DNA of 64,000 nt, taken from Chloroflexota bacterium (GTDB lineage Bacteria; Chloroflexota; Dehalococcoidia; Lucifugimonadales; JACPCK01). Below are positions 17,716-25,699 of this stretch, one piece after another. The stretch spans positions 114,300-178,299 of the forward strand of contig JACPCK010000035.1 in assembly GCA_016179845.1 (NCBI GenBank). The letters run 5' to 3'. The number at the start of each line of letters is the position of its first letter. The first letter of the stretch is position 1. A model generated the notes under the pieces. The model ran no database searches and was not told the DNA's origin. It worked only from the letters and a program-made list of their open reading frames with translations. Made by a program: the position numbers and the translations under genes.

Positions 17716-19761
17716 CTACCCGCCTCCCCAGAGGAGGTATGCTAGCACAATGGCGGCTACCCCCGCTGACATACCGATCCCGTATGCCTGAACCTGCCCT
17801 GTCTGAAGGCGGGCAATAGCCTTGCCGACGTTGCGCCCAAACCAGCCCACCACCTCCGCGATGCCGTCCACCACAGCCCGATCAAACCAGTCCAGGACGC
17901 CACACACGCCTCGATAGAGAAGATTCCGTATCACCACTCCTTCATAGAGATCATCAATGTAGTACTTGTGGTAGATGGTGCGGTAGACCGGTCCTACCCT
18001 GCGGACCACCCGCTGGGGCTCAAGACGCCGTACCCCGTACATGAGGTACGCCAACCCTATCCCGGCCAGGGCCAGCGCGGTGGACCCAAGGGCCACCGGC
18101 CAGTTGAAAGGGACCTTCTCTATTTCCGCCAGGGCGAAGGAGGGGCTCAACAGGCGTGAGACCCAGTGCCCGGGCACATTTCTCAAGGCTACCGGCGAGT
18201 TGGCAATGAAGCCTGAGACCACCCCCAGCCCAGCCAGGACTACCATGGGCAACACCATCACCAGTGGCGACTCAGCCAGGTGAACATGCCTTTCCGCCGA
18301 GGAAGAAGCACTACCAGGAGGGTGAGAGGCCGGCTGAGGGCTCAGGACTTCTGCCTGTAACAGGGGGTGCCCCGCCTGCTCCGCAGCTACACCGCCGCGG
18401 AAGTTGCCCTCAAAGGTCATGAAGAGGGCCCGGAAGATGTAGAAGGCTGTCATGAACACGCCAGCCACAGCCAGGACAAAGACGAGGGTCCCCACCACAC
18501 CACCACGCCCCAGGGCCACGGCAAGGACCTCGTCCTTACTCCAGAAGCCTGACAGCGGGAAGATGCCGGCCAGGCTCAGGGCCGCCAGGAGAAAGGTCAG
18601 GTAGGTCAGAGGCATGGAGCGTCTCAGCCCACCCATGTACCTCATATCGAAGGTGCCGGTGGCGTGGTTGACACTCCCTGCACCCAAAAAGAGGAGGGCC
18701 TTGAAGAAGGCGTGGTTAAAGAGGTGGAAGATGGCTACCACGGGCGCTCCAACGCCTATTGCCAGCATCATGTACCCCAACTGGCTGATGGTGGAGTAGG
18801 CTATAACGCGCTTGATGTCGAACATGACCATGCCCATGGTGGCCGCCATCACCGCGGTGCCTCCCCCTACGAGGGCCACCAGCTTCAGGACTGCCGAGGT
18901 CTCCTCAAAGAGGGGGAACATCCTCGCCACTAGAAATACCCCGGCGGCCACCATGGTGGCCGCGTGGATGAGGGCGCTGACCGGAGTAGGGCCCTCCATG
19001 GCGTCAGGGAGCCATACGTGGAGGGGAAACTGGGCCGACTTGCCGGCGGCACCAGCGAAGATGCCGATGCCAAGCCAGGTGACGGCGGTAGCTCCCAGGA
19101 GGCCACCCTGGGCGGCCGCGAGGATATCGGATATGAGCAAAGAGTTAAGCCCCTTCTCGGCAAAGAGGCCCTGGTGGGAGAATAGATACAAGATAGCCAG
19201 GAGGAAGCCAAAGTCCCCCAGGCGGGTGACCACAAAGGCCTTCTTGGCCGCGGCGGCGGCTGCGGGCCGGTGGAACCAGAAGCCTATGAGGAGATAGGAG
19301 CAGAGGCCCACCAGCTCCCAGAACATATACATCATAAGGATGTTGCTGGACATGACCAAGCCCAGCATGGAGGCGGTGAAGAGGCTCATGTAGGCGAAGT
19401 AGCGGGCGTAGCCCCTGTCGCCGTGCATGTAGCCCTGGGAGTATATCTGTATCAGCAAGCTCACGCCGCTGACCACCACCATCATGATGGCTGTGAGCCC
19501 GTCCATAAGAATGCCCACCTGAAAGTCCAGCGGACCAGCCTTCACCCAGGAGTGAGAAGGCCACCCCAGGGCTTTGTACAGGCCTGTGGTGGAGGAGAGG
19601 GACCAGAGAGAGAGGATGAAGGACCCTGCGATAGCTGCGATGCTGACGTACCCGGCCCACCGGGCGTAGCGGTTAAAGAAAGGTCGGATTACCAGGGCAA
19701 TAAGTAGAAACGAGGCCAGAGGAAGACCCAGGACAACCCAAGCGGCGGACTCGGGTATCAT
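17716..19761 (-). CDS. nuoL: NADH-quinone oxidoreductase subunit L
   Basis: A 681-residue distal membrane-arm subunit of complex I. It contains the N-terminal Oxidored_q1_N region (VGILMDGLTAIMMVVVSGVSLLIQIYSQGYMHGD), the antiporter core (FWELVGLCSYLLIGFW; SAQFPLHVWLPDAMEGPTPVSALIHAATMVAAGVFL; KRVIAYSTISQLGYMM) and a long C-terminal part that should form the lateral helix and last TM segment. The ATG is two bases from the upstream DUF2007-like gene. Length is slightly above the usual 610-660 because of an insert around 455-500 rich in Ala/His/Ser. Confidence 0.96.
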   Translation of the reverse strand: MIPESAAWVVLGLPLASFLLIALVIRPFFNRYARWAGYVSIAAIAGSFILSLWSLSSTTGLYKALGWPSHSWVKAGPLDFQVGILMDGLTAIMMVVVSGVSLLIQIYSQGYMHGDRGYARYFAYMSLFTASMLGLVMSSNILMMYMFWELVGLCSYLLIGFWFHRPAAAAAAKKAFVVTRLGDFGFLLAILYLFSHQGLFAEKGLNSLLISDILAAAQGGLLGATAVTWLGIGIFAGAAGKSAQFPLHVWLPDAMEGPTPVSALIHAATMVAAGVFLVARMFPLFEETSAVLKLVALVGGGTAVMAATMGMVMFDIKRVIAYSTISQLGYMMLAIGVGAPVVAIFHLFNHAFFKALLFLGAGSVNHATGTFDMRYMGGLRRSMPLTYLTFLLAALSLAGIFPLSGFWSKDEVLAVALGRGGVVGTLVFVLAVAGVFMTAFYIFRALFMTFEGNFRGGVAAEQAGHPLLQAEVLSPQPASHPPGSASSSAERHVHLAESPLVMVLPMVVLAGLGVVSGFIANSPVALRNVPGHWVSRLLSPSFALAEIEKVPFNWPVALGSTALALAGIGLAYLMYGVRRLEPQRVVRRVGPVYRTIYHKYYIDDLYEGVVIRNLLYRGVCGVLDWFDRAVVDGIAEVVGWFGRNVGKAIARLQTGQVQAYGIGMSAGVAAIVLAYLLWGGG

Positions 19762-19763
19762 AT

Positions 19764-19961
19764 CTAAAGCTTCCTCAAGATCTCCTCCGCCACATGCTCC
19801 CGCCCCTTAGGTACAAGTACCCTGAAGGGGACCCGCTCTCCCCAGTCCAGGATGTCGCCTTCAGGGAGAATACGCGCGGGAAGCCCCTCGCTCTCCAGGA
19901 TGTCCTTCCACATCTCCGCCGCCATCAGGCTAGGCACCCTGCAGAACTCCACCCAGGACAC
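19764..19961 (-). CDS. DUF2007-like small protein inside the nuo operon
   Basis: A 65-residue protein with the look of a DUF2007 'putative signal transducing protein': SLMAAEMWKDILESEGLPARIL followed by FRVLVPKGREHVAEEIL. These are small ferredoxin-like-fold domains found free or fused to zinc ribbons; no reaction is known. It lies between nuoK and nuoL, two to three bases from each, so it is transcribed and probably translated with complex I. Whether it has anything to do with complex assembly is unknown; position alone suggests it. Confidence 0.75.
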   Translation of the reverse strand: MSWVEFCRVPSLMAAEMWKDILESEGLPARILPEGDILDWGERVPFRVLVPKGREHVAEEILRKL

Positions 19962-19964
19962 AGC

Positions 19965-20321
19965 CTACTCCTTCATGAGAGTGAACTGGCTCACATCTAC
20001 CGTCTCCCTGGCCCGGTATATGGCCAGGACTATGCCCAGGCCCAGGGCTACCTCGGCTGCCGCCACGGCAATGACAAAGATGGCAAAGACCTGGCCCGTG
20101 AGGAGGAACTGGTAGGCCGGCTCACCTCCGGAGGCCACACTGCCAGCCAGAGAAAAGGGGAGCAGGTACTTGGCGATCGCCACCACGGCGACGTTCACAG
20201 CATTGAACATAACCTCGATGCCCATCAACACCACGATGGCGTTGCGCTTGGACAGGGCTGTATAGAACCCTAGGCCAAACAGGATACCTGAAAGGGCCAG
20301 GTAGTGCTGAAAACCTACCAT
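19965..20321 (-). CDS. nuoK: NADH-quinone oxidoreductase subunit K
   Basis: A 118-residue subunit with three membrane segments. GLYTALSKRNAIVVLMGIEVMFNAVNVAVVA-like sequence (here FGLGFYTALSKRNAIVVLMGIEVMFNA) holds the conserved TM2 glutamate; TM3 carries VFAIFVIAVAAAEVALGLGIVLAIYR with the second conserved Glu. An insert of about ten residues between TM2 and TM3 makes it longer than the usual 100. The frame stays open upstream inside nuoJ, but ATG at 20321, one base after the nuoJ stop, gives the family N-terminus. Confidence 0.95.
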   Translation of the reverse strand: MVGFQHYLALSGILFGLGFYTALSKRNAIVVLMGIEVMFNAVNVAVVAIAKYLLPFSLAGSVASGGEPAYQFLLTGQVFAIFVIAVAAAEVALGLGIVLAIYRARETVDVSQFTLMKE

Positions 20322-20322
20322 C

Positions 20323-20883
20323 CTAGGGCTCACGCGCCAGGGCGATGGCTCCCACGAGGGCCGCCACCAGAAGGAGCGAAACCGCTTCAAAGGGCAAGAC
20401 GAACTCCCTGACCAGGAGCCCTCCGATCCAGGGCGCCGAGTTGCCAAAGACCTCGGCCACCTTCTCCTGAACGGGTGGCAGCAGGGCGGCCTCCTGGAGG
20501 AGAGGCCAGTCCGTCGTCGTGGCCACGAAGATGACCACCGACACGAGGAACAGGACGGGGACCATGGCCAAGCCCCTGAACCGACTGGATGTATTTCCTC
20601 CTTGGACATCCCTGGTCAACAGGATGGTAAAGACCAATAGGATCGAAATAGCACCCACGTAAATAAGGAGCTGGACCGCGGCTAGGAACTCGGCGTTGAG
20701 CAAGACAAAGAGGCCCACCACGCCCAAGAAGAATGCCACAAGGGCCAGGGCGGCCTTGAAGATATCCCGAAGTCGGATCACCAGGATGGCAGCGAAAACA
20801 GTCTCAATGGCCAGGAGCCACCAGGCCAGGTTAAACATAGCAGAGGTCTCGGCGCCGGCGGGGATCACCGCTCCTTCACCCAC
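20323..20883 (-). CDS. nuoJ: NADH-quinone oxidoreductase subunit J
   Basis: A 186-residue subunit with five hydrophobic segments. ALVAFFLGVVGLFVLLNAEFLAAVQLLIYVGAISILLVFTILLT is the classic NuoJ TM2-TM3 region, including the pi-bulge TM3 stretch LIYVGAI. GTG at 20883 overlaps nuoI by 19 bases and has AGGAG upstream; an ATG 15 codons later (at 20838) without a ribosome site is the alternative start and would remove a non-conserved leader. Confidence 0.93.
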   Translation of the reverse strand: MGEGAVIPAGAETSAMFNLAWWLLAIETVFAAILVIRLRDIFKAALALVAFFLGVVGLFVLLNAEFLAAVQLLIYVGAISILLVFTILLTRDVQGGNTSSRFRGLAMVPVLFLVSVVIFVATTTDWPLLQEAALLPPVQEKVAEVFGNSAPWIGGLLVREFVLPFEAVSLLLVAALVGAIALAREP

Positions 20884-21416
20884 CTCTCCTTCATCTTCTC
20901 CACGTCAGGGGCCTCATGGCGCCCGGCCTCCTGCCAGGGCAGCTCCTTGCCCATGCGGGGGTCGTACCCCTTGGTCTCCATTTGGGGGCGGAACCAGGTG
21001 CTGGGGCGCTTGGGCATCCTTCGAAGCTCCTCCACGGGGATGACCAGCTCCTGGCGACGGTAGCGTGCTCTCTCAAAGCCACTGCCCATGTGGAGGGCGT
21101 CGTAAGGGCAGCCCTCGACGCAGAGGCCACAGTACATGCAACGCCCCAGGTCTATGTCAAAGGCCAGAACCTTGTACTTGTCCCCTTGGGGAGTGGCGAC
21201 ACCACTGGGGTCGGTGACGATCCTGATGATGCCGAGTGGACAGTACTTGGCACAGCTAGCGCAGCCCGTGCAGCGCTCCTCATACCAGACAAAGTCCTGC
21301 CCGCGAAAGCGGGGGTGCTGAGGGAGACTCTCCTCAGGGTACTGAACCGTGAAGGAAGGCCTGAGGAAGTTCTTCAGGGTTACGGCCATGCCCTTGAGGA
21401 CACCTATTCCGTACAT
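20865..21416 (-). CDS. nuoI: NADH-quinone oxidoreductase subunit I
   Basis: A 183-residue ferredoxin-like subunit holding the N6a and N6b [4Fe-4S] clusters: C49-x2-C52-x2-C55-x3-C59-P and C93-x2-C96-x2-C99-x3-C103-P. FTVQYPEE, HPRFRGQDFVW and the first cluster region follow the standard NuoI order. The C-terminal 60 residues form an extension past the second cluster. It lies between nuoH and nuoJ, as in most bacteria. Confidence 0.96.
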   Translation of the reverse strand: MYGIGVLKGMAVTLKNFLRPSFTVQYPEESLPQHPRFRGQDFVWYEERCTGCASCAKYCPLGIIRIVTDPSGVATPQGDKYKVLAFDIDLGRCMYCGLCVEGCPYDALHMGSGFERARYRRQELVIPVEELRRMPKRPSTWFRPQMETKGYDPRMGKELPWQEAGRHEAPDVEKMKERWVKER

Positions 21417-21417
21417 C

Positions 21418-22593
21418 CTAGGCCGCCTTCCCTGTGGTGGCCCCTCGCAGCAGTTGGGGCATGTTGGGCCTGAGGGTTGGGCCCATTAGCCAGCTCCAGA
21501 GGGCCAGGCTAACAAAGGTGACACCCCAGTTGATGCCCACCATGGCCCATATCTGGGCCGTGGTGGGCTGAGGCCACAGTAGCACCTCCACGGCGGTAGC
21601 TGCTATGTTGACCAGGCTCAAAGGGAAGAGAACCTTCCAAGCAAAAGCCATGATCTGATCGATCCGGAGGCGTGGCAGGGTGGCCCGTATCCAGATGAGG
21701 ACAAACAAGACAACGAAGAGCTTGATGACGAACCAGAGGTGAGAAGGCAGCAGGGGCCCTTCCCAACCTTTGAAGAAGACGGTGACTATGATAGCGGACG
21801 AGACCACCGAGGCGGCGAACTCTGCCAGCATGAACATGCCGAACTTCATGCCAGAATACTCGGTATGGTACCCGGCGACGAGCTCAGACTCGGCCTCCAC
21901 CAGGTCGAAGGGCGTCCGGTTTAGCTCCGCCAGGGCAGCCATGAAGAAGACCAAGAAACCCAAGGGTTGAAGCAGGATGAGGGGTAACCTCTGGCCCTCC
22001 ACGATGGTGACCATGGACATGGACCCAACGAGGAGCAGTACGCCGACCAGGGAGAGCACCATGGGCACCTCGTAGCTTATCAGCTGGGCCACAGCCCTCA
22101 CGGCGCCGAACATGGCGTACCTGTTGGCGGAGGACCAGCCCGCCATGAGGATTGCAATGGTGCTGAGGCCGCTCACGCCCATGATGAAGAGGACAGCGAC
22201 GTTCAGGTCGGCCAGGAAGTATCTCTCGCCGAAGGGCACAACTGCCAGAGAAAGGAACACAGGGAATATGAAGAGCACCGGAGCCAGGTTGAACGTGATC
22301 CGGTCAGCCCCAACAGGGACCAGGTCCTCTTTGAAGAGAATCTTTATGGCGTCGGCCACCGGCTGCAAGAGCCCGAACGGCCCTACACGGTTGGGCCCCA
22401 GCCGCACCTGGAACCGGCCGATGAGGCGTCTCTCCATGTAAATCAAGGCCATTGTGAAGAGCATGAGCCCGTTGACCAGGACGAATACGATTACAGAGGC
22501 AGCCAGGAGGTAGGCTAGCCAGGAAGGCGTAGCCGCGTCGAAAAATCGGTACAGGTGGCTGAAAAAAGAGTTGCGCTCCAGGAAGGATTCCAT
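21418..22593 (-). CDS. nuoH: NADH-quinone oxidoreductase subunit H
   Basis: A 391-residue membrane subunit at the quinone chamber. MALIYMERRLIGRFQVRLGPNRVGPFGLLQPVADAIKILFKED is the strongly conserved first loop; AVRAVAQLISYEVPM and LNRTPFDLVEAESELVAGYHTEYSGMKFGMFMLAEF (the E-channel loop), then RATLPRLRIDQIM, are all present. The ATG is six bases after the nuoD stop. Slightly longer N-terminus than average. Confidence 0.97.
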   Translation of the reverse strand: MESFLERNSFFSHLYRFFDAATPSWLAYLLAASVIVFVLVNGLMLFTMALIYMERRLIGRFQVRLGPNRVGPFGLLQPVADAIKILFKEDLVPVGADRITFNLAPVLFIFPVFLSLAVVPFGERYFLADLNVAVLFIMGVSGLSTIAILMAGWSSANRYAMFGAVRAVAQLISYEVPMVLSLVGVLLLVGSMSMVTIVEGQRLPLILLQPLGFLVFFMAALAELNRTPFDLVEAESELVAGYHTEYSGMKFGMFMLAEFAASVVSSAIIVTVFFKGWEGPLLPSHLWFVIKLFVVLFVLIWIRATLPRLRIDQIMAFAWKVLFPLSLVNIAATAVEVLLWPQPTTAQIWAMVGINWGVTFVSLALWSWLMGPTLRPNMPQLLRGATTGKAA

Positions 22594-22599
22594 GGCCGC

Positions 22600-23736
22600 C
22601 TACCGGTCTACCTCCCCCATGTTGATGTCAATACTCCCCAGAATGACGACCAAGTCCGCCAATTTCCAGCCTATGAGCATCTCCTTGAGAGGCGTCAGGT
22701 TGATGAAGGATGGGGATCTTATCTTACAGCGGTAGGGGGCAATGCTGCCATCGCTCACCAGGTAGAACCCCAGCTCCCCTTTGGGCGCCTCCACGTGAGC
22801 ATAGGCATCTCCTACAGGGGGTCTTATAAAGAAGGGCACCTTGGCGCGCACAGGCACCTTGCCCACGCTGGTCCCCCCGGGCAGTTGATCCACAGCCTGC
22901 TGGACGATGCGCAGGCTCTGCCGCATCTCCTGAATACGTACTATGAAGCGGTCGTAGCTGTCCCCGGCAGTGCCCACAGGAATATCGAAATCGAAGCGGT
23001 CATAGACCTCATACGGGTCGGCCTTCCTCAGGTCCCACGGGACACCGCTGGCCCGCAGGACAGGCCCGCTGGTAGAGGAAGCAATGGCCATCTCCTGGGA
23101 CAATAGGCCCACGCCCTTGGTGCGGGCCACGAGTATCTCATTCTCAGCCAGGAGCTGCTCATATTCGTCAATGTAGGGGGGCATATCGTGAAGGAAGATC
23201 CTCAGGGCGGGCCAGAACTCTTCCGGTGCGTCCTGGAACACACCTCCGATGCGCAGGTAGCTGTGGGTGATGCGGGCCCCGCAGAGCATCTCAAACATAT
23301 CTAGAATTCGCTCCCTCTCCCGGAAGCAGTACATGAGGGGGGTGCCAAAGGCGCCCAGGTCCTGGAGGAGAAAACCGGTGGCAACCAGATGGCTTGCGAT
23401 GCGCTGAAGCTCGGCGGCGATGACCCTGAGGTATAGGCCCCGCTCGGCCGGCTGGACATGGCATAGCTTCTCTAGCGCCAAGACGTAGGCCTGATTGTTG
23501 GTCATAGAGGCCACATAGTCCAGGCGGTCCGTGAGGGTTATGACCTGGCTGTAGGTACGCTCTTCTGCCAACTTCTCAGAGCCGCGGTGGAGATAGCCAA
23601 AGACAGGCTCCACTTCCTGGATCACCTCCCCGTCGAAGGTGACCCGGAGACGGAAGACGCCGTGGGTGCTGGGATGCTGCGGCCCTATGTTGACCGTTAC
23701 CGGCTCTGTTCGCAGGGTCACGGGCTGTCCCTCCAC
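22600..23736 (-). CDS. nuoD: NADH-quinone oxidoreductase subunit D
   Basis: A 378-residue 49-kDa-type subunit. NIGPQHPSTHGVFRLRVTFDGE contains the quinone-binding His; GYLHRGSEKLAEERTY, DRLDYVASMTNNQAYVLALEKL and the C-terminal GSIDINMGEVDR are all family signatures. Together with NuoB it forms the quinone pocket. It is a separate protein from NuoC here, not a CD fusion. Confidence 0.97.
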   Translation of the reverse strand: MEGQPVTLRTEPVTVNIGPQHPSTHGVFRLRVTFDGEVIQEVEPVFGYLHRGSEKLAEERTYSQVITLTDRLDYVASMTNNQAYVLALEKLCHVQPAERGLYLRVIAAELQRIASHLVATGFLLQDLGAFGTPLMYCFRERERILDMFEMLCGARITHSYLRIGGVFQDAPEEFWPALRIFLHDMPPYIDEYEQLLAENEILVARTKGVGLLSQEMAIASSTSGPVLRASGVPWDLRKADPYEVYDRFDFDIPVGTAGDSYDRFIVRIQEMRQSLRIVQQAVDQLPGGTSVGKVPVRAKVPFFIRPPVGDAYAHVEAPKGELGFYLVSDGSIAPYRCKIRSPSFINLTPLKEMLIGWKLADLVVILGSIDINMGEVDR

Positions 23737-23739
23737 GGC

Positions 23740-24186
23740 CTAGGCGCCCTGGAAGTCTTTTCTTAGGGGATGGCCGGGGAACTCCTCCCAGGTAAGGATC
23801 CGCTTCAGGTTAGGATGCCCTTCAAACCTGACCCCCATCAGGTCCCATACCTCCCGTTCTTGCAAGTCGGCGCCCTGCCAGACTTCAACCACGGAGGGCA
23901 CCGCGGGAGTCTCCCTTCCGAAGACCTTGGTCTTCAACACCAGACTGTGGTTGCGCCCTATGGAAGCCAGATGGTAAACCACCTCAAAATGGTCCACGAA
24001 ATCCACGGCTGTTATGGCCACCAGGTAGTCCAACTCCAGACCCGATTCCACCTTGAGCCAGCGGCAGACCTCCCTCACCGCCTCGGGCCTCACCTGGAGC
24101 TGGTCCATCTGCCAGGAAGCCCCTGCACCGGGGAGATCCTTCTCCAAGCGCTCTCCCACCTCCTGGGCGGAAAGGGCTACTGTCAT
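23740..24186 (-). CDS. nuoC: NADH-quinone oxidoreductase subunit C
   Basis: A 148-residue 30-kDa-type subunit: HFEVVYHLASIGRNHSLVLKTKV, then SVVEVWQGADLQEREVWDLMGVRFEGHPNLKRIL and the C-terminal GHPLRKDF signature. Its ATG overlaps the nuoB stop codon (TAATG), so translation is coupled. It stabilises NuoD in the hydrophilic arm. Confidence 0.95.
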   Translation of the reverse strand: MTVALSAQEVGERLEKDLPGAGASWQMDQLQVRPEAVREVCRWLKVESGLELDYLVAITAVDFVDHFEVVYHLASIGRNHSLVLKTKVFGRETPAVPSVVEVWQGADLQEREVWDLMGVRFEGHPNLKRILTWEEFPGHPLRKDFQGA

Positions 24187-24806
24187 TACCCCCCCGCTGG
24201 CCGATAGGCAAGGCTGTAGTGGCGGATCTTCTCATGGAGCTGCATGATGCCGTAGAGGAGGGCGTCGGGGCGGGGTGGACAGCCAGGGATGTAGACATCG
24301 ACGGGGACGATGCGGTTGACCCCTGGCACCACACTGTATGCCTCGTAGTATGGCCCGCCGCTGGTGGCGCAGACGCCCATGGATATGACCCACTTGGGCT
24401 CCGCCATCTGCTCATAAATGCGCCGGATGGCTGGGGCCATCTTCCAGGTAACTGTACCGGCCACAATCATCAGGTCGGCCTGCCGGGGCGAGGCACGGAA
24501 GACCTCCATGCCAAAGCGGGATATATCGAAGCGGGACATAGCGCTGGCTATCATCTCGAAGGCGCAGCAGGCAAGCCCAAAGGCCACTGGCCAAACGGCT
24601 GACTTGCGCCCCCAATTAAGAAGGGCATCAACCGTGGTAACGGCGACGCTCCGCTTGAGGTCGAGGGGCACCTCGATCACAGGCTCTGGGAAGGGCTCGG
24701 CACACAGCGCCTTCAGCCGGTTGACCTCCTCACCCTCCTTGAGGTCCAGGTCCCATGTGGTGCTGTACAAAGGACCCCTTGCCCGTTCCTCCACATCTAC
24801 CTCCAA
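24186..24806 (-). CDS. nuoB: NADH-quinone oxidoreductase subunit B
   Basis: A 206-residue subunit with the N2 [4Fe-4S] ligands: the tandem C80-C81 (GLACCAFEM), C146 (GVCATSGG) and C176 ([13 protein letters not shown]). N2 hands electrons to quinone. The first 45 residues are a longer lead than the E. coli protein has, and the gene starts inside the last ten bases of nuoA. Confidence 0.97.
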   Translation of the reverse strand: MEVDVEERARGPLYSTTWDLDLKEGEEVNRLKALCAEPFPEPVIEVPLDLKRSVAVTTVDALLNWGRKSAVWPVAFGLACCAFEMIASAMSRFDISRFGMEVFRASPRQADLMIVAGTVTWKMAPAIRRIYEQMAEPKWVISMGVCATSGGPYYEAYSVVPGVNRIVPVDVYIPGCPPRPDALLYGIMQLHEKIRHYSLAYRPAGG

Positions 24807-25180
24807 TCCAGGGCACGCTTACGCCAGGCGTAGACCCATCCCAAGGTGAGGATGGCGATGAACACCGCCATCTCCACCAGGGCAAAGAGGCCCAACTGGC
24901 GGAAGTGGATGGCCCAGGGGTACAGGAACACGGCCTCTACGTCAAAGACGAGAAAAAGAATGGCGAAGAGGTAGTAACGTATGTTGAAGCGGGCCCAGCG
25001 TCCGCCAATGGTCTCCATTCCACACTCGTAAATCTGACTCTTCACCATGGACGGCTTGGATGGGCGGGCACCTATGTACTGGGCCGCCCATGAGAGGAGC
25101 AGCATGCCGGCTGGGACGACGAGGGCAACGATGGAGAAGATGAGCACGAGGCCGTATTGGCGGAAATAGTCGTCCAGCAT
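24797..25180 (-). CDS. nuoA: NADH-quinone oxidoreductase subunit A
   Basis: A 127-residue three-TM subunit and first gene of the operon. [44 protein letters not shown] is the family core with the conserved Cys-Gly-Met loop and TM2 acidic residues. ATG at 25180 follows GGAGCAAAGAGGA; a longer open frame to 25237 would run through the promoter and is rejected. It starts an eleven-subunit operon without nuoE, nuoF or nuoG. Confidence 0.95.
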   Translation of the reverse strand: MLDDYFRQYGLVLIFSIVALVVPAGMLLLSWAAQYIGARPSKPSMVKSQIYECGMETIGGRWARFNIRYYLFAILFLVFDVEAVFLYPWAIHFRQLGLFALVEMAVFIAILTLGWVYAWRKRALDWR

Positions 25181-25208
25181 GTCCTCTTTGCTCCATTGAG
25201 CGCCACTG

Positions 25209-25237
25209 ACTATAACATAGGGCCAGAGGCCTTTCAA
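25209..25237 (-). promoter_or_regulatory. Promoter of the nuo operon
   Basis: On the minus strand TTGAAA, a 17-base spacer and TATAGT. The predicted transcript start is about 22 bases before the nuoA ATG, leaving a short leader that holds only the ribosome site. Confidence 0.7.
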
Positions 25238-25362
25238 GTGAAAAGTTCCACAATGTCCAGGGAGGGTGCCAGGTCATCGGCGACGTCAGTCTATACAGGG
25301 CCTGCCGCGGGTTGCACCGAAGCGATAGCGGTCAACCAGAAGGTGAACAATCACCTGTAGCA

Positions 25363-25538
25363 TTAGCAGGCTGCTGAAAAAGGGGAGTGCAGATCCCGAC
25401 AAGTCGGGATTGGCGGGGGTCTGGGGGTATCCCCCCAGATATAATTTCACCCCCTTCCTGGCCAGAGCCTGTCCTGAGTCTGGCGAAGGAAAGGGGGCAC
25501 AGGGGGATGGTCGAAAGGGTTTTTCATCACCCTGTTAG
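25363..25538 (+). repeat. MITE-a, copy 1 (full length, 176 bp)
   Basis: Non-coding element with imperfect terminal inverted repeats: left TTAGCAGGCTGCTGAAAAAG, right end reverse complement CTAACAGGGTGATGAAAAAC. Inside are a perfect hairpin (ATCCCGAC-AA-GTCGGGAT), a pyrimidine/purine-rich pair of arms (CCCCCTTCC...GGAAAGGGGG) and the GAGCCTGTCCTGAG segment. The copy at 28576 in the opposite orientation has the same length. It fills most of the 460-bp gap between the nuo promoter and the mscS promoter; the remaining bases hold no gene I can see. Confidence 0.85.
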
Positions 25539-25652
25539 CGAGCGCCGAATAGGGAGACTCCTGCGCAGAGGCGCCGGCCGGCCCAGGGTAAGGCAGAGCT
25601 AATCGCTGAGGAGCCTCTCTATCGTAGCTGTCATACAGCCCTGTGGCAGTGC

Positions 25653-25661
25653 TGTTATAAT
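25653..25661 (+). promoter_or_regulatory. Extended -10 promoter for mscS
   Basis: TGTTATAAT, a perfect -10 with the TG extension, 39 bases before the mscS start; the -35 position has no good match. Confidence 0.55.
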
Positions 25662-25699
25662 AGGGCAGCACGGTATGCTACCTAGACTCACTAGTTGAA

